Source: Porcincola sp945869225 (lineage in GTDB: Bacteria > Bacillota > Clostridia > Lachnospirales > Lachnospiraceae). From it: a DNA stretch of 64,000 nucleotides. Numbering within the stretch: the stretch's first letter is position 1; each line of letters opens with the position of its first letter. The stretch spans positions 26,944-90,943 of the forward strand of contig NZ_JBQKGW010000011.1 in NCBI RefSeq assembly GCF_052118625.1, in the 5' to 3' direction. Both the position numbers and the translations under genes were made by a program. The notes under the pieces were generated by a model that was given only the letters and a program-made list of their open reading frames with translations, was not told the DNA's origin and ran no database searches. Below are positions 27,750-36,951 of this stretch, in pieces.

Positions 27750-28496
27750 ATGGCACTGTATGCGCTGGGAGATCTTCATCTCTCCTATCAGTCAAAAATC
27801 AAGTCGGTGGCGCAGCGGGAGAGTGCGCTCTGGCAGGGACATGAGGAACGGTTTCTGGAAAACTGCCGGGCCATGGTGACGGATGCAGATACCCTCCTCC
27901 TGCTGGGGGACCACAGCTGGGGAAACAAGCTGCCATCCTGCCAGAAGGACCTGGCGTATATTGAGTCGCTGCCCGGACGAAAGATCCTGCTGAGAGGGAA
28001 TCATGACCATTTCTGGGATGTCAGGAAGACGGAACAGCTGAACCGGATGTATGAGGGAAGGCTTTATTTCCTGCAGAACAACTACTTTCTCTACAAAGAC
28101 TACGCGCTGGTCGGAACCAAGGGCTGCTGCTTCGAGGGCCCGTTCTACATGTCCCCCGGCGGGCAGATCGTGGGGTACGATGAGGATGCGTACGCCCATG
28201 CGCAGGCACTGGTGGAGCGGGAGGCGCAGCGCCTTCAGAAGTCGTTTGACGCAGCAGTCAGGGACGGACACCACAGGTTCATCATGCTGCTCCACTATCC
28301 GCCGACCAGTCTGATGGAGAGGGAAAGCATCTTTACAAAGATGGCGGAGCAGTACCACGTCGAGCAGGTGATCTATGCGCACTGCCACGGCGAGGAGCGC
28401 TTCCACGACAGCATCCGCGGCAGAAAGAAGGGGATTCTGTACAGCCTCGCTTCCGGCGACTGCCTGAGGTGGAAGCCGCTGAAGGTGCTGAACTGA
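27750..28496 (+). CDS. Calcineurin-like metallophosphoesterase
   Basis: The 248-residue protein has the metallophosphoesterase motifs in order: GDLHL near residue 7, LLGDHSWGN near 51, RGNHDHFW near 77 and HCHGEE near the C-terminus. The second motif reads GDHS rather than the usual GDxxD. It probably hydrolyses a phosphodiester or phosphomonoester in the cytosol; the substrate is unknown. A GGGAGG-like site precedes ATG 27750. Confidence 0.88.
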   Translation: MALYALGDLHLSYQSKIKSVAQRESALWQGHEERFLENCRAMVTDADTLLLLGDHSWGNKLPSCQKDLAYIESLPGRKILLRGNHDHFWDVRKTEQLNRMYEGRLYFLQNNYFLYKDYALVGTKGCCFEGPFYMSPGGQIVGYDEDAYAHAQALVEREAQRLQKSFDAAVRDGHHRFIMLLHYPPTSLMERESIFTKMAEQYHVEQVIYAHCHGEERFHDSIRGRKKGILYSLASGDCLRWKPLKVLN

Positions 28497-28580
28497 GAGA
28501 ATCAGAGCGGCAGCGGATGCCCTGCCGTGTCCGGGGACCGGGTTCCGGTCAGAGGCGCTGTGTGCAGACAAGAGGGACAT

Positions 28581-30101
28581 ATGGAGCAAGTCTACATCGC
28601 AATTGACCTGAAGTCGTTCTTTGCCTCCTGTGAGTGCGCAGCCAGGGGGCTGAACCCGCTGACGACCAATCTGGTTGTGGCGGATGTCTCCAAGACAGAG
28701 AAGACGATCTGCCTCGCGGTCTCTCCGTCGCTGAAACGCTACGGGATACCGGGGCGGGCGAGGCTGTTTCAGGTGGTCTCGGCTGTCTCCGCAGTCAACA
28801 GGGAGCGGAAGAGCAGGGCGCCCGGACGGACATTTTCAGGAACATCCGTCGATGACGAGGCGCTGAAAAGGGATCCCGCTCTGGAGCTGGACTATATCGC
28901 GGCACCGCCCAGGATGCGGCTCTACATGGAGACGAGCGCAAAGATCTACGGGATCTATCTGAAATACGTGGCGCCCGAGGATATGCATGTCTATTCAATC
29001 GATGAGGTCTTCATTGATGCGGCACCCTATCTGAATACATATGGACTGACCGCACACGAATTTGCCAGGAAGCTGATTGCGGATGTCCTGCACGAGACCG
29101 GCATCACGGCGACGGCGGGCATCGGCCCGAACCTGTATCTCTGCAAGGTCGCAATGGATATCGTGGCCAAGCATATCCCGGCGGACAGGGATGGTGTGCG
29201 GATCGCGGAGCTGGACACACAGACATACCGACAGCAGCTCTGGAGCCACCGGCCGCTGACCGACTTCTGGCGGGTCGGACGGGCGACAGAACGGAAACTT
29301 CAGCAGGCCGGGCTTTTTACGATGGGAGACATCGCCAGGTGCTCGCTCGGAAAACCGGACGAGTACTATAACGAAGATCTTCTCTATGACCTCTTTGGCG
29401 TCAGCGCGGAGCTTCTGATTGACCATGCCTGGGGCTGGGAGCCCTGTACCCTCGCGGATATAAGGGCGTACAAGCCGGAGAACCGCAGCATTTCGTCCGG
29501 ACAGGTACTGCTGGAGCCGTACGATTATGATCATGGAAGGGTCATCATCAGGGAAATGGCGGAGAAGCTGTCGCTGGAGCTGTTCTCGAGGCGCCTTGTC
29601 ACCGATCAGCTGGTGCTGGATGTGGGATATGACATTGATAACGTTGAAAACCCGGATCTTCGCGTTTATCTTCGGGGAAAGGTGACGCTTGACCGGTATG
29701 GCAGAAAGGTGCCCAGGCCGGCGCATGGATCGGAAAATCTCACAGCACAGACGGCCTCCACGGAGGAGATCATCCAGGCGGCGGTCCGCCTCTACGACCG
29801 GATCACAGACCGCAGACTGATGATACGAAGATTCAATCTCTCGGCCAGTCATACCGTCCCGGAATCGGCTGTGAAAAAAGAGGAGATGTACGAACAGCTG
29901 GATCTGTTTACAGATTACGGCCTTCTCGAAAAACAGAGAAAACAGGAACAGGAAAAGAGAGAACGGGAGAGAAAGATGCAGGAGGCGGTGCTTGCGATCA
30001 AGAACCGCTTCGGGAAGAACGCGGTTGTCCGCGGGACGAGTTTTGAGGAAGGGGCAACCGGACGCAGGCGGAACGAGCAAATCGGCGGACATCAGGAATA
30101 A
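28581..30101 (+). CDS. Y-family DNA polymerase (UmuC/DinB-like)
   Basis: The 506-residue protein begins MEQVYIAIDLKSFFASCE with the first catalytic Asp and has the second catalytic pair in SIDEVFIDA near residue 140. HhH-type and little-finger regions follow (GRATERKLQQAGLFTMGDIARC, then a beta-rich C-terminal domain), and the tail is a charged helix rich in Lys, Glu and Arg. Such enzymes copy past DNA damage. ATG 28581 was chosen because the family N-terminus starts there. The YolD-like gene 173 bp downstream is the usual Firmicutes partner. No LexA box is recognisable in the 84-bp leader. Confidence 0.93.
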   Translation: MEQVYIAIDLKSFFASCECAARGLNPLTTNLVVADVSKTEKTICLAVSPSLKRYGIPGRARLFQVVSAVSAVNRERKSRAPGRTFSGTSVDDEALKRDPALELDYIAAPPRMRLYMETSAKIYGIYLKYVAPEDMHVYSIDEVFIDAAPYLNTYGLTAHEFARKLIADVLHETGITATAGIGPNLYLCKVAMDIVAKHIPADRDGVRIAELDTQTYRQQLWSHRPLTDFWRVGRATERKLQQAGLFTMGDIARCSLGKPDEYYNEDLLYDLFGVSAELLIDHAWGWEPCTLADIRAYKPENRSISSGQVLLEPYDYDHGRVIIREMAEKLSLELFSRRLVTDQLVLDVGYDIDNVENPDLRVYLRGKVTLDRYGRKVPRPAHGSENLTAQTASTEEIIQAAVRLYDRITDRRLMIRRFNLSASHTVPESAVKKEEMYEQLDLFTDYGLLEKQRKQEQEKRERERKMQEAVLAIKNRFGKNAVVRGTSFEEGATGRRRNEQIGGHQE

Positions 30102-30223
30102 GGAAAGGTCCCTGCCGGTCTGGCGATAGAAGAAGCGGACCGATGGAGCGGAAGAGGGGCGAACATCAGGAACAGGCAGGACAAGCGCCGGCCAGACGCT
30201 GACAGGGGCGGGCAGACGGAGCA

Positions 30224-30281
30224 GGCAGACGGGAGGAGAACAGGCATGAGCGGGCAGACGGGAGGAGAACAGGCGTGAGCG
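30224..30281 (+). repeat. 29-bp tandem duplication of a ribosome site and start codon
   Basis: Two adjacent 29-bp units (30224-30252 and 30253-30281) differ only in A versus G of the start codon (CATGAGC versus CGTGAGC). Each contains GGGAGGAGAAC. The first copy makes a ten-codon mini-gene starting at ATG 30246 whose TGA (30276-30278) overlaps the GTG start at 30275 of the YolD-like gene. Confidence 0.9.
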
Positions 30282-30754
30282 GGCAGATCAGAAACAGGGA
30301 AAACCGGGCAGCGGGAGAGATCCAGCCGGACTACAGCGATATCATCAATCTGCCGCATCATGTGTCTGTCCGGCATCCGCAGATGTCCCGGGCGGCCAGA
30401 GCCGCTCAGTTTGGTTCATTTGAACCGCTGAGAGACTACAAGGACGCGCTTGCCGAGGAGCGGCGGCTCACGGATGAGCGGCCGGTGCTTTCGGAAGAAG
30501 AACAGAAAAAGCTGAATGAGATGGTTGCAAAACTGGCAGCGGAAACGGCGCAGCCTTCCGTCACACATCCAGAGATCCGGATGACGGTTTTCGTGCAGGA
30601 TGAGAAAAAGGAGGGCGGCAGGATCGAGGAGATCCCCGGCACCCTCCGGGCTGTCAATCTGGAGCTGAGATACCTGGTGCTGGCGGACGGCCGGAAGGTT
30701 CCGTTCAGGGATCTTCTGAGGCTGACCGTCGAACGCCCGGAGCAGTCCTTTTGA
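30275..30754 (+). CDS. YolD-like family protein
   Basis: The 159-residue protein contains the YolD signature: MSRAARAAQFGSFEPL followed by a charged helix and a C-terminal beta module (LVLADGRKVPFRDLLRL). YolD-like proteins are repeatedly found next to Y-family polymerases in Firmicutes, as here, and are thought to be accessory factors. The start is GTG 30275 behind GGGAGGAG. The N-terminal 40 residues precede the conserved part. Confidence 0.88.
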   Translation: MSGQIRNRENRAAGEIQPDYSDIINLPHHVSVRHPQMSRAARAAQFGSFEPLRDYKDALAEERRLTDERPVLSEEEQKKLNEMVAKLAAETAQPSVTHPEIRMTVFVQDEKKEGGRIEEIPGTLRAVNLELRYLVLADGRKVPFRDLLRLTVERPEQSF

Positions 30755-30881
30755 ACCGTCGAAACAGACTTGCGGAAATGAGCGCGAGGCGGAAATCCAC
30801 TGCCTATGGGCGGTGGGAGGAATCTTGTAAATTTGCAGCCGTTAACCTTGGCTTTTAATTCATGAACGGCACCAGGGATTC

Positions 30882-31289
30882 TCAGGCTATTTTACCGGCG
30901 TCGCGGAGTAGGTTTTCCGTGATGCGGACAGCCTCGTAGACCATATTGTCGCAGTGCTGCTTTTTCGGAGCCCCTTTTTCCGCGTTCACACGGAGCAGAT
31001 CGCGGCACTGCGTCATGCCGTCGTGGCTCTGCTGAAACTGCTTCCAGTAGGACATGACCGTCCCCGTGTCACTGACACCGTACAGACCCAGGACAAGCAG
31101 GCCGCCTGACATGGCACCGCAGACGCCGCCGATTCTCATGCCGGAGCCGAAGTTGGCGGTCAGGTCAGCTGCCATCTGGCTGCTGAGTCCCTTCTCCTCG
31201 CAGAAGGCCATCAGCACAGCCTGCGCGCAGTTGTAGTGAACGTTCGGATCATTTCTCAGGGCCTTTGCCCTCTCGAGATATTTGCTCAT
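30882..31289 (-). CDS. C_GCAxxG_C_C family protein, probable redox protein
   Basis: The 135-residue protein has the family pattern: NCAQAV near residue 20, GVCGAMSGGLLVLG near 56 and two further Cys residues (MTQCRDL and HCDNMV). The conserved cysteines suggest a metal or redox site. The family is common in anaerobic Clostridia and its function is not established. It is a single minus-strand gene. Confidence 0.9.
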   Translation of the reverse strand: MSKYLERAKALRNDPNVHYNCAQAVLMAFCEEKGLSSQMAADLTANFGSGMRIGGVCGAMSGGLLVLGLYGVSDTGTVMSYWKQFQQSHDGMTQCRDLLRVNAEKGAPKKQHCDNMVYEAVRITENLLRDAGKIA

Positions 31290-31445
31290 ATTTGTCCTTT
31301 CCGCTGCTTTTCACTGCAGCAGTTCCCTTCGCACGGGGGGGATCTCCGGATGTCGAGGCCTGCGGTTTTTGGGTGAGGGGCAGCCTCCTTCGCTCCGGGC
31401 GATAGGTGATATCTGATGTCTGATTTCTGTATAGGTGTATCATGC

Positions 31446-32036
31446 TCAGAGCTTATAATCCTGAAGCAGTCTGTGCTGCCCCGGGTCTGCATCAAACACA
31501 CGGATTTCGCAGTTGTGTGCCCGCGGCCGCCACATGTAGCCGCTCTTCTTGTCAAGCATGCAGCCGGAGAGTGCACGCATCGTCCCGCCGTGGCAGGCGA
31601 TCAGGATGTTCTCGCAGTGATGCGCCTGGCCCTCTTTCACAATGTCGCTCAGGCAGGCATGCGTGCGGCGGACCAGGGATGAGATGGGCTCCACGGTTTT
31701 CGGAGCCGGGAAGATGGCCGGCATCGCCCAGAACAGGAACATCGGAAGCCCGAGATGAAGATATGGGCGAAGCTCGTACTTTCCGAAGTCCACCTCAATC
31801 AGCCTGGGATCGATGATGACATCTTTCTGCGGGACATTCCCGATGATGACAGCCGTGTCGATCGCGCGCCTGAGCGGACTGGCGTAGACCGCGTCAAAGG
31901 TGACATCCCCGATCATCTTCCTTGCCGCTTTCGCCTGGCTGAAGCCGGTCTCGTTGAGCGGTTCATCCGTGTGGCCCTGCATCAGATGCGCTTTGTTCAG
32001 TTTTGTCTGTCCGTGCCTGGTAATCCAGATTTTCAT
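31446..32036 (-). CDS. Histidine phosphatase (phosphoglycerate mutase-like)
   Basis: The 196-residue protein starts MKIWITRHGQT with the phosphate-accepting His8, followed by ASPLRRAIDTA and, near residue 145, ACHGGTMRAL with the second catalytic His. Size and motifs fit the cobalamin phosphatase CobC or broad-specificity phosphatase group. No pathway is suggested by neighbours. Confidence 0.92.
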   Translation of the reverse strand: MKIWITRHGQTKLNKAHLMQGHTDEPLNETGFSQAKAARKMIGDVTFDAVYASPLRRAIDTAVIIGNVPQKDVIIDPRLIEVDFGKYELRPYLHLGLPMFLFWAMPAIFPAPKTVEPISSLVRRTHACLSDIVKEGQAHHCENILIACHGGTMRALSGCMLDKKSGYMWRPRAHNCEIRVFDADPGQHRLLQDYKL

Positions 32037-32197
32037 CCTTATCCCCTTCCAGTACTGCAGAGAAGTATGATACTGTCATCATAAGTCATCCTGTGTATTC
32101 AGGCAAGGGACCAAATGCCTGCCTTGTACCATCGGAAAGGAGTAAAATAGAGGCAATGAAAAAATGAACGAATGAACGATCGGAAGGAAAAGCGTTG

Positions 32198-32234
32198 TTA
32201 TAGCAACAGATACATTTTTATAGCAACGTATAAT
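32198..32234 (+). promoter_or_regulatory. Promoter with paired TTATAGCAAC repeats
   Basis: TTATAGCAAC occurs at 32198-32207 and 32218-32227, 20 bp apart (about two helical turns), and TATAAT follows at 32229-32234. The first copy also lies in a GTTG-N6-CAAC dyad (32194-32207). A repressor or CRP/FNR-type factor could bind here. No matching -35 is seen. Confidence 0.55.
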
Positions 32235-32288
32235 GGCGTTATAAGAACATGATACATCATACCAGAAAGAAGTCAGGAGGATCAGGAG

Positions 32289-33602
32289 ATGGCAGAGCTT
32301 GGAAATGTACAGCAGCTGAAGGCGATGCTTCAGAGACTGGGAGCAGGGGAAGACCTGGCTTCTGTGAGAGAGGACTTTGTGAAGGAGTTCAAGGATGTTC
32401 CGGTGAAGGACATCATGGCGGCGGAGCAGGAGCTGATTAAAGACGGAGCAGATCCCAGAAAGATTACGAAGCTCTGCGACCTGCACTCGGCGCTTTTCCA
32501 CGGCAAGACGGAAGGCGAGGTCATCCGCGAGCAGAAGCGGATGAAAAAGCAGGATCTTCTTCAGCTTCCGGAAGGCCACCCGGTCGATTACTTTATCCGC
32601 GAGAACAGTGCACTTGAGCTCATTCTGAACAATCTGCAGATGGCGCTTGAGAATGGCGGACACGATGACAAGGTTCAGCTGGCAATGGTCCGCCTGAAGA
32701 AGATCCGCGCCTTGTACGGGAAGAAGGAAGAGCTGATCATGGCCCCGCTGGAGCGCTACGGCATCACCGGCCCGAGCGAGGTGATGTGGGGCGTCGACGA
32801 TGAGATCAAGGCGGAGGTGGGCAGGCTCGCCCGCGGCCTTCAGAGAACGAGTGCGGAGGAGCTGAAAGAACCGATTCTTGCGGTGATCAAGCGCATGCGC
32901 GAGATGATCTACAAGGACGAGAACATCCTTCTGCCGATTGCGATGCAAAACCTGACGGATGATGAGTGGGTGGATGTCTACCGCGATCTTCCCGAGATGG
33001 GACCGGTCTTCATCACGGAGATCCCGAAATGGGCGCACGGGGAGCAGGTGCTCATGGAACGGATGCAGGCGGAGAAAAGCGCGGCGGAGGCGGAGGACAT
33101 GAAAACGCCGGCATCCGGCGCTGATTTTGAGCAGGCGGTCGTTCATTTCGATGGAAATGGATCTGAGAGCCCTGCCGGCGAGATGACGATTGCGCAGCTG
33201 CGCGGTCTGATGAAGATTCTGCCGCTGGACATCACCTTCATCGACGACCAGATGATCAACCGTTTCTATAAAAATGGAGACAAGGTTTTTTCACGCCCGC
33301 TTTCGACACTGGGACAGTCGACTTATCAGTGCCACCCGGTGCCGATCCGCGCGGTCGTGAAAAACCTGACGGATGATTTCAGGAGCGGTGCGAGGGACTC
33401 CTTCACACGCTGGATCCCGAACCCGGACCGGCCGGTGAAGGTGACCTACCTGGCGGTCCGCGACAAGGAAGGAACCTACCTTGGCGCGGCGGAGATCATC
33501 CAGGATATGACGGAGGCGTTCCGTCAGTTTCGCAGCATGGAAGCCGCTTCGATGAAGGCGGAGGCGCTGAAGGCCGCAAGGACGCAGCCGGGTCAGCCAT
33601 AA
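32289..33602 (+). CDS. DUF438 / hemerythrin-like / PAS protein
   Basis: The 437-residue protein shows three parts. Residues 1-75 are the DUF438 helical domain (LHSALFHG). Residues about 85-240 resemble a hemerythrin-type four-helix bundle (HPVDYFIREN, later KDENILLPIAM), with several expected ligand histidines missing. Residues about 290-430 are a PAS domain with LPLDITFIDD and the LxPLS/CHPV pattern. Such proteins are thought to sense oxygen, NO or redox state in anaerobes, but partners are unknown. GGAGGATCAGGAG precedes ATG 32289. Confidence 0.88.
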   Translation: MAELGNVQQLKAMLQRLGAGEDLASVREDFVKEFKDVPVKDIMAAEQELIKDGADPRKITKLCDLHSALFHGKTEGEVIREQKRMKKQDLLQLPEGHPVDYFIRENSALELILNNLQMALENGGHDDKVQLAMVRLKKIRALYGKKEELIMAPLERYGITGPSEVMWGVDDEIKAEVGRLARGLQRTSAEELKEPILAVIKRMREMIYKDENILLPIAMQNLTDDEWVDVYRDLPEMGPVFITEIPKWAHGEQVLMERMQAEKSAAEAEDMKTPASGADFEQAVVHFDGNGSESPAGEMTIAQLRGLMKILPLDITFIDDQMINRFYKNGDKVFSRPLSTLGQSTYQCHPVPIRAVVKNLTDDFRSGARDSFTRWIPNPDRPVKVTYLAVRDKEGTYLGAAEIIQDMTEAFRQFRSMEAASMKAEALKAARTQPGQP

Positions 33603-33688
33603 CAAAAACACAGCCGGGTCATATATCACACAGGAGACCGAGGGACGGTATGGCAGGTTCTCCAACGGAAAGACAGGAGGAAAGGGCG

Positions 33689-34045
33689 ATGGGCATGCTT
33701 CAGATAAAGAGAGTCTATGAGGCGCCGGAGGAGCAGGACGGCTATCGGATCCTGGTTGACCGCCTCTGGCCGAGAGGGATCAGCAAGGAAAAGGCAAAGC
33801 TGGACCTCTGGGAGAAGAGCATTGCGCCGACAAAGGAACTCCGGGCCTGGTACGGGCATGTGCCGGAGCGGTTCGAGGAGTTTGCCGGAAGGTACCGGGA
33901 GGAGCTGAAAGGCAATCCGGACATGGAGGCGTTCAGAAGTCTGGTAGCAGAAAAGCTACAGGATGGGAATGTCACCCTTCTGTATGCGGCGAAGGAGGGT
34001 GCACTCAGCAATGCCGCCGTCCTTTTGGAAGATCTGAAGGCTTGA
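33689..34045 (+). CDS. DUF488 family protein
   Basis: The 118-residue protein has the DUF488 signature: RVYEAPEEQDGYRILVDRLWPRG near residue 6-28, LRAWYGHVPERFEEFAGRY and a C-terminal VTLLYAAKEGALSNA. The family function is unknown. ATG 33689 follows AGGAGG by 8 bases. It lies 86 bp after the DUF438 gene and before a terminator. Confidence 0.92.
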   Translation: MGMLQIKRVYEAPEEQDGYRILVDRLWPRGISKEKAKLDLWEKSIAPTKELRAWYGHVPERFEEFAGRYREELKGNPDMEAFRSLVAEKLQDGNVTLLYAAKEGALSNAAVLLEDLKA

Positions 34046-34059
34046 GCGTATCGGCTGCA

Positions 34060-34107
34060 GTCTGCCGGCTGCCGGGACAGGGTGTCCCGGTGGCTGGTTT
34101 TTTTCTT
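34060..34107 (+). terminator. Rho-independent terminator
   Basis: The stem CCGGGACA (34072-34079) pairs with TGTCCCGG (34083-34090); a T-rich tract with seven or more T follows from about 34098. It ends the DUF438/DUF488 transcripts just before the copper promoter. Confidence 0.75.
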
Positions 34108-34108
34108 C

Positions 34109-34168
34109 TTGACACATACCCCCTAAGGGTATAATATGCTGTTGTCAGCGGATACCCAAGAGGGGTAT
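34109..34168 (+). promoter_or_regulatory. copA promoter with two CsoR-like operators
   Basis: TTGACA at 34109-34114 is followed by TATAAT at 34130-34135 (or TAATAT at 34132-34137, giving 17-bp spacing). ATACCCCCTAAGGGTAT at 34116-34132 fills the spacer and ATACCCAAGAGGGGTAT at 34152-34168 lies over the expected start region. These match the ATACCC-N5-GGGTAT form of CsoR-type copper operators. A csoR gene is not in this window. Confidence 0.8.
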
Positions 34169-34272
34169 ACAATACGGGAGGCAGATGCAGATGTCGTTTG
34201 CAGCCTGCCGGGAATCAGGCATCTCTGCCGGAGGGCGGCGGAGGCAGACTCCGCGGACAGAAAGGATCTTCT

Positions 34273-36951
34273 ATGACACAGTATACAGTAACAGGAATGA
34301 GCTGCGCGTCCTGCCAGGCTCATGTCGAAAAGGCGGTTTCGAAGGTGCCGGGTGTGAAGGCAGTCTCGGTCTCGCTTCTGACCAATTCAATGGGCGTCGA
34401 GGGAACGGCGGACAGCGCCGCTGTCATCGCGGCGGTTGAGAAGGCCGGCTACGGGGCCAGCCTCAGGGAGGAAAGCGCAAAGAGCAGCGAAAGAAGCGCA
34501 AGCGCCAGACTCAGGGCGGAGGAGGAAGCCCTGAAGGATCACACGACGCCGAAGCTGGTCAGACGGCTGGAGTATTCCGTCTTCTTCCTCGCTGTTCTGA
34601 TGTACATCACCATGGGCCACAATATGTGGGGATGGCCGCTCCCATCATTCCTCTCGCACAATCATCTGGGACTGGCACTGACGCAGATGCTCCTGGCGGC
34701 AGCCGTGATGATCATTAACAAGGACTTCTTCACCTCCGGCTTCAAGTCTCTGTTTCACGGTGCGCCGAACATGGATGCACTTGTGGCACTCGGCTCGAGC
34801 GTGTCCTTCGGCTGGTCTGTCTACATCTTTTACAGGATGACGGTCCTGGTTACGCACGGAACTGCCAGCATGGATCTGATGCCGCTGTATCACAATCAGC
34901 TCTACTTTGAGAGCGCGGCGATGATCCCGGCGCTGATCACTGTCGGAAAGACACTGGAGTCACTGTCGAAGGGCAGAACGACCGATGCACTAAAGAATCT
35001 GATGAAAATGGCACCGAAGACAGCCAGTGTCGAGCGGAACGGTCAGACGGTGATGGTCGGAATTGACGAGGTTCAGAGCGGAGACATCTTTGTCGTGAAA
35101 CCGGGCGAAGCCATCCCGGTCGACGGTGTGATCGTGGAAGGATCGACTGCTGTCGATGAATCTGCTCTGACGGGGGAATCGATTCCGGTCGATAAGACAT
35201 CCGGGGATGCTGTCAGCGCGGCGACCATCAACCAGAGCGGATTCATCCGCGCAAGGGCAACCCGGGTCGGCGAGGATACGACGTTTTCACAGATCGTACA
35301 GATGGTCTCGGACGCAGCTGCAACCAAGGCACCGATTGCCAAGATCGCAGACAAGGTCTCCGGCATCTTCGTGCCGGCGGTCATCGTGATCGCGGCTGTG
35401 GTTCTGGCCGGCTGGCTTCTGACAGGACATCCGCTCGCCGTTTCGCTGGAACACGCCATCACCGTGCTTGTCATCTCCTGCCCGTGTGCGCTGGGCCTGG
35501 CGACACCGGTTGCCATCATGGTCGGAAACGGGATGGGAGCCAAGAATGGAATCCTGTTCAAGACGAGCGAGGCACTGGAGAATACCGGAAGGATTCAGAT
35601 TGTTGCGCTGGACAAGACGGGAACCATCACGGCGGGGAAGCCGGAGGTGACCGATGTGCTTCCTGCGGCAGGAAGGACAGAGGATGATCTGCTGAGCCTG
35701 GCCTATGCGCTGGAGATGCAGAGCGAGCACCCGCTTGCAAGGGCGGTCGTCGCGGAGGCGGAGAAGCGTCATCTTCAGCCGGAGAAGGTTCATGACTTTA
35801 AGGCACTCTCCGGAAATGGACTGACCGCATCCATCGGAAATACCAGCGTTCACGGAGGCTCAGGCAGCTACATCGGCAGCATTGCCGCGATCCCGGGAGA
35901 TCTTCAGAAGAAGGCGGATGCACTTGCGGAGCAGGGAAGAACGCCTCTGTTTTTCGAGCAGGACGGCAGGCTTGCGGGCATCATCGCGGTGGCGGATGTC
36001 ATCAAGCCGGACTCTGCACAGGCCATCCGGGAGCTTCAGAAGATGGGAATTGAGACGGTCATGCTGACCGGGGACAATGAGCGGACGGCCCGTGCCATCG
36101 GCAGGCAGGCCGGAGTGAACCGGATCATCGCCGGCGTGCTCCCTGACGGCAAGGAGGCTGTCATTCGAAAGCTTCAGAAACGCGGCAAGGTTGCCATGGT
36201 CGGAGACGGCATCAACGATGCTCCGGCGCTGACCAGAGCGGACATCGGCATTGCAATCGGGGCCGGAACGGATGTCGCCATCGACAGCGCGGATGTCGTT
36301 TTGATGAACTCAAAGCTGACAGATGTCTCAGGTGCAGTCAGACTGAGCCGTGCAACCATCCGCAACATTCATGAGAACCTGTTCTGGGCGTTTGCCTACA
36401 ACGCACTCCTGATTCCGATGGCAGCCGGCCTCTATCCGGGTATCCACCTGAACCCAATGTGGGGAGCCGCAGCGATGGCACTCTCAAGTTTCACCGTCTG
36501 CATGAATGCGCTCCGGCTGAACCTCGCGAAGGTGCATGATGCCTCTCACGACCGCCCGATGAATAAGAAAGCGCTCCCGGAGATGGAGAAGGCAGAGACG
36601 GTCATTACAGCCGTCAATGCAGTCAATGGAAATCCGGAAGCCTGCCCGGTTCCGGTCAGGACGGAAACAAAGACCGATGCTTCGGATGCGAGCATGGCGG
36701 AAGCAAGCCCAGACGGCCGTCAGGCAGCGGGCAGAACGGAGACGGAGACCGTCCTGGTCGGGGGAATGATGTGCGAGAACTGTGAGCGGCATGTCACGAA
36801 TGCCTTGAAGTCGGTTGATGGCATCGTCAGCGTCAAGGCAGATCACAGGACGGGAAAAGCCATTGTGACCTACACGTCAAAGCCGGATGAGGCGGCGATG
36901 AAACAGGCCATCGAGGACGCCGACTACGAGTATGAAGGAGTTCAGTCCTGA
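34273..36951 (+). CDS. copA: Copper(I)-exporting P-type ATPase
   Basis: The 892-residue protein is a P1B-1 copper pump. It has an N-terminal metal domain (GMSCASC, residues 8-14), the actuator motif TGES near 302, the membrane metal site CPC near 403, the phosphorylation motif DKTGTIT near 447, SEHPLARAV, GDGINDAP near 643, and the copper-specific YN and MxxSS pairs in the last helices. An unusual second metal-binding domain lies at the extreme C-terminus (GMMCENC near 831), after a linker of about 80 residues. ATG 34273 gives the normal N-terminus. It pumps Cu(I) out of the cytosol, and the promoter has copper-repressor type operators. Confidence 0.96.
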   Translation: MTQYTVTGMSCASCQAHVEKAVSKVPGVKAVSVSLLTNSMGVEGTADSAAVIAAVEKAGYGASLREESAKSSERSASARLRAEEEALKDHTTPKLVRRLEYSVFFLAVLMYITMGHNMWGWPLPSFLSHNHLGLALTQMLLAAAVMIINKDFFTSGFKSLFHGAPNMDALVALGSSVSFGWSVYIFYRMTVLVTHGTASMDLMPLYHNQLYFESAAMIPALITVGKTLESLSKGRTTDALKNLMKMAPKTASVERNGQTVMVGIDEVQSGDIFVVKPGEAIPVDGVIVEGSTAVDESALTGESIPVDKTSGDAVSAATINQSGFIRARATRVGEDTTFSQIVQMVSDAAATKAPIAKIADKVSGIFVPAVIVIAAVVLAGWLLTGHPLAVSLEHAITVLVISCPCALGLATPVAIMVGNGMGAKNGILFKTSEALENTGRIQIVALDKTGTITAGKPEVTDVLPAAGRTEDDLLSLAYALEMQSEHPLARAVVAEAEKRHLQPEKVHDFKALSGNGLTASIGNTSVHGGSGSYIGSIAAIPGDLQKKADALAEQGRTPLFFEQDGRLAGIIAVADVIKPDSAQAIRELQKMGIETVMLTGDNERTARAIGRQAGVNRIIAGVLPDGKEAVIRKLQKRGKVAMVGDGINDAPALTRADIGIAIGAGTDVAIDSADVVLMNSKLTDVSGAVRLSRATIRNIHENLFWAFAYNALLIPMAAGLYPGIHLNPMWGAAAMALSSFTVCMNALRLNLAKVHDASHDRPMNKKALPEMEKAETVITAVNAVNGNPEACPVPVRTETKTDASDASMAEASPDGRQAAGRTETETVLVGGMMCENCERHVTNALKSVDGIVSVKADHRTGKAIVTYTSKPDEAAMKQAIEDADYEYEGVQS

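Noticed and set aside
32079..33146. 355-codon minus-strand open frame
   Set aside because: It is antisense to the DUF438-hemerythrin-PAS gene, which has clear family motifs and a ribosome site.
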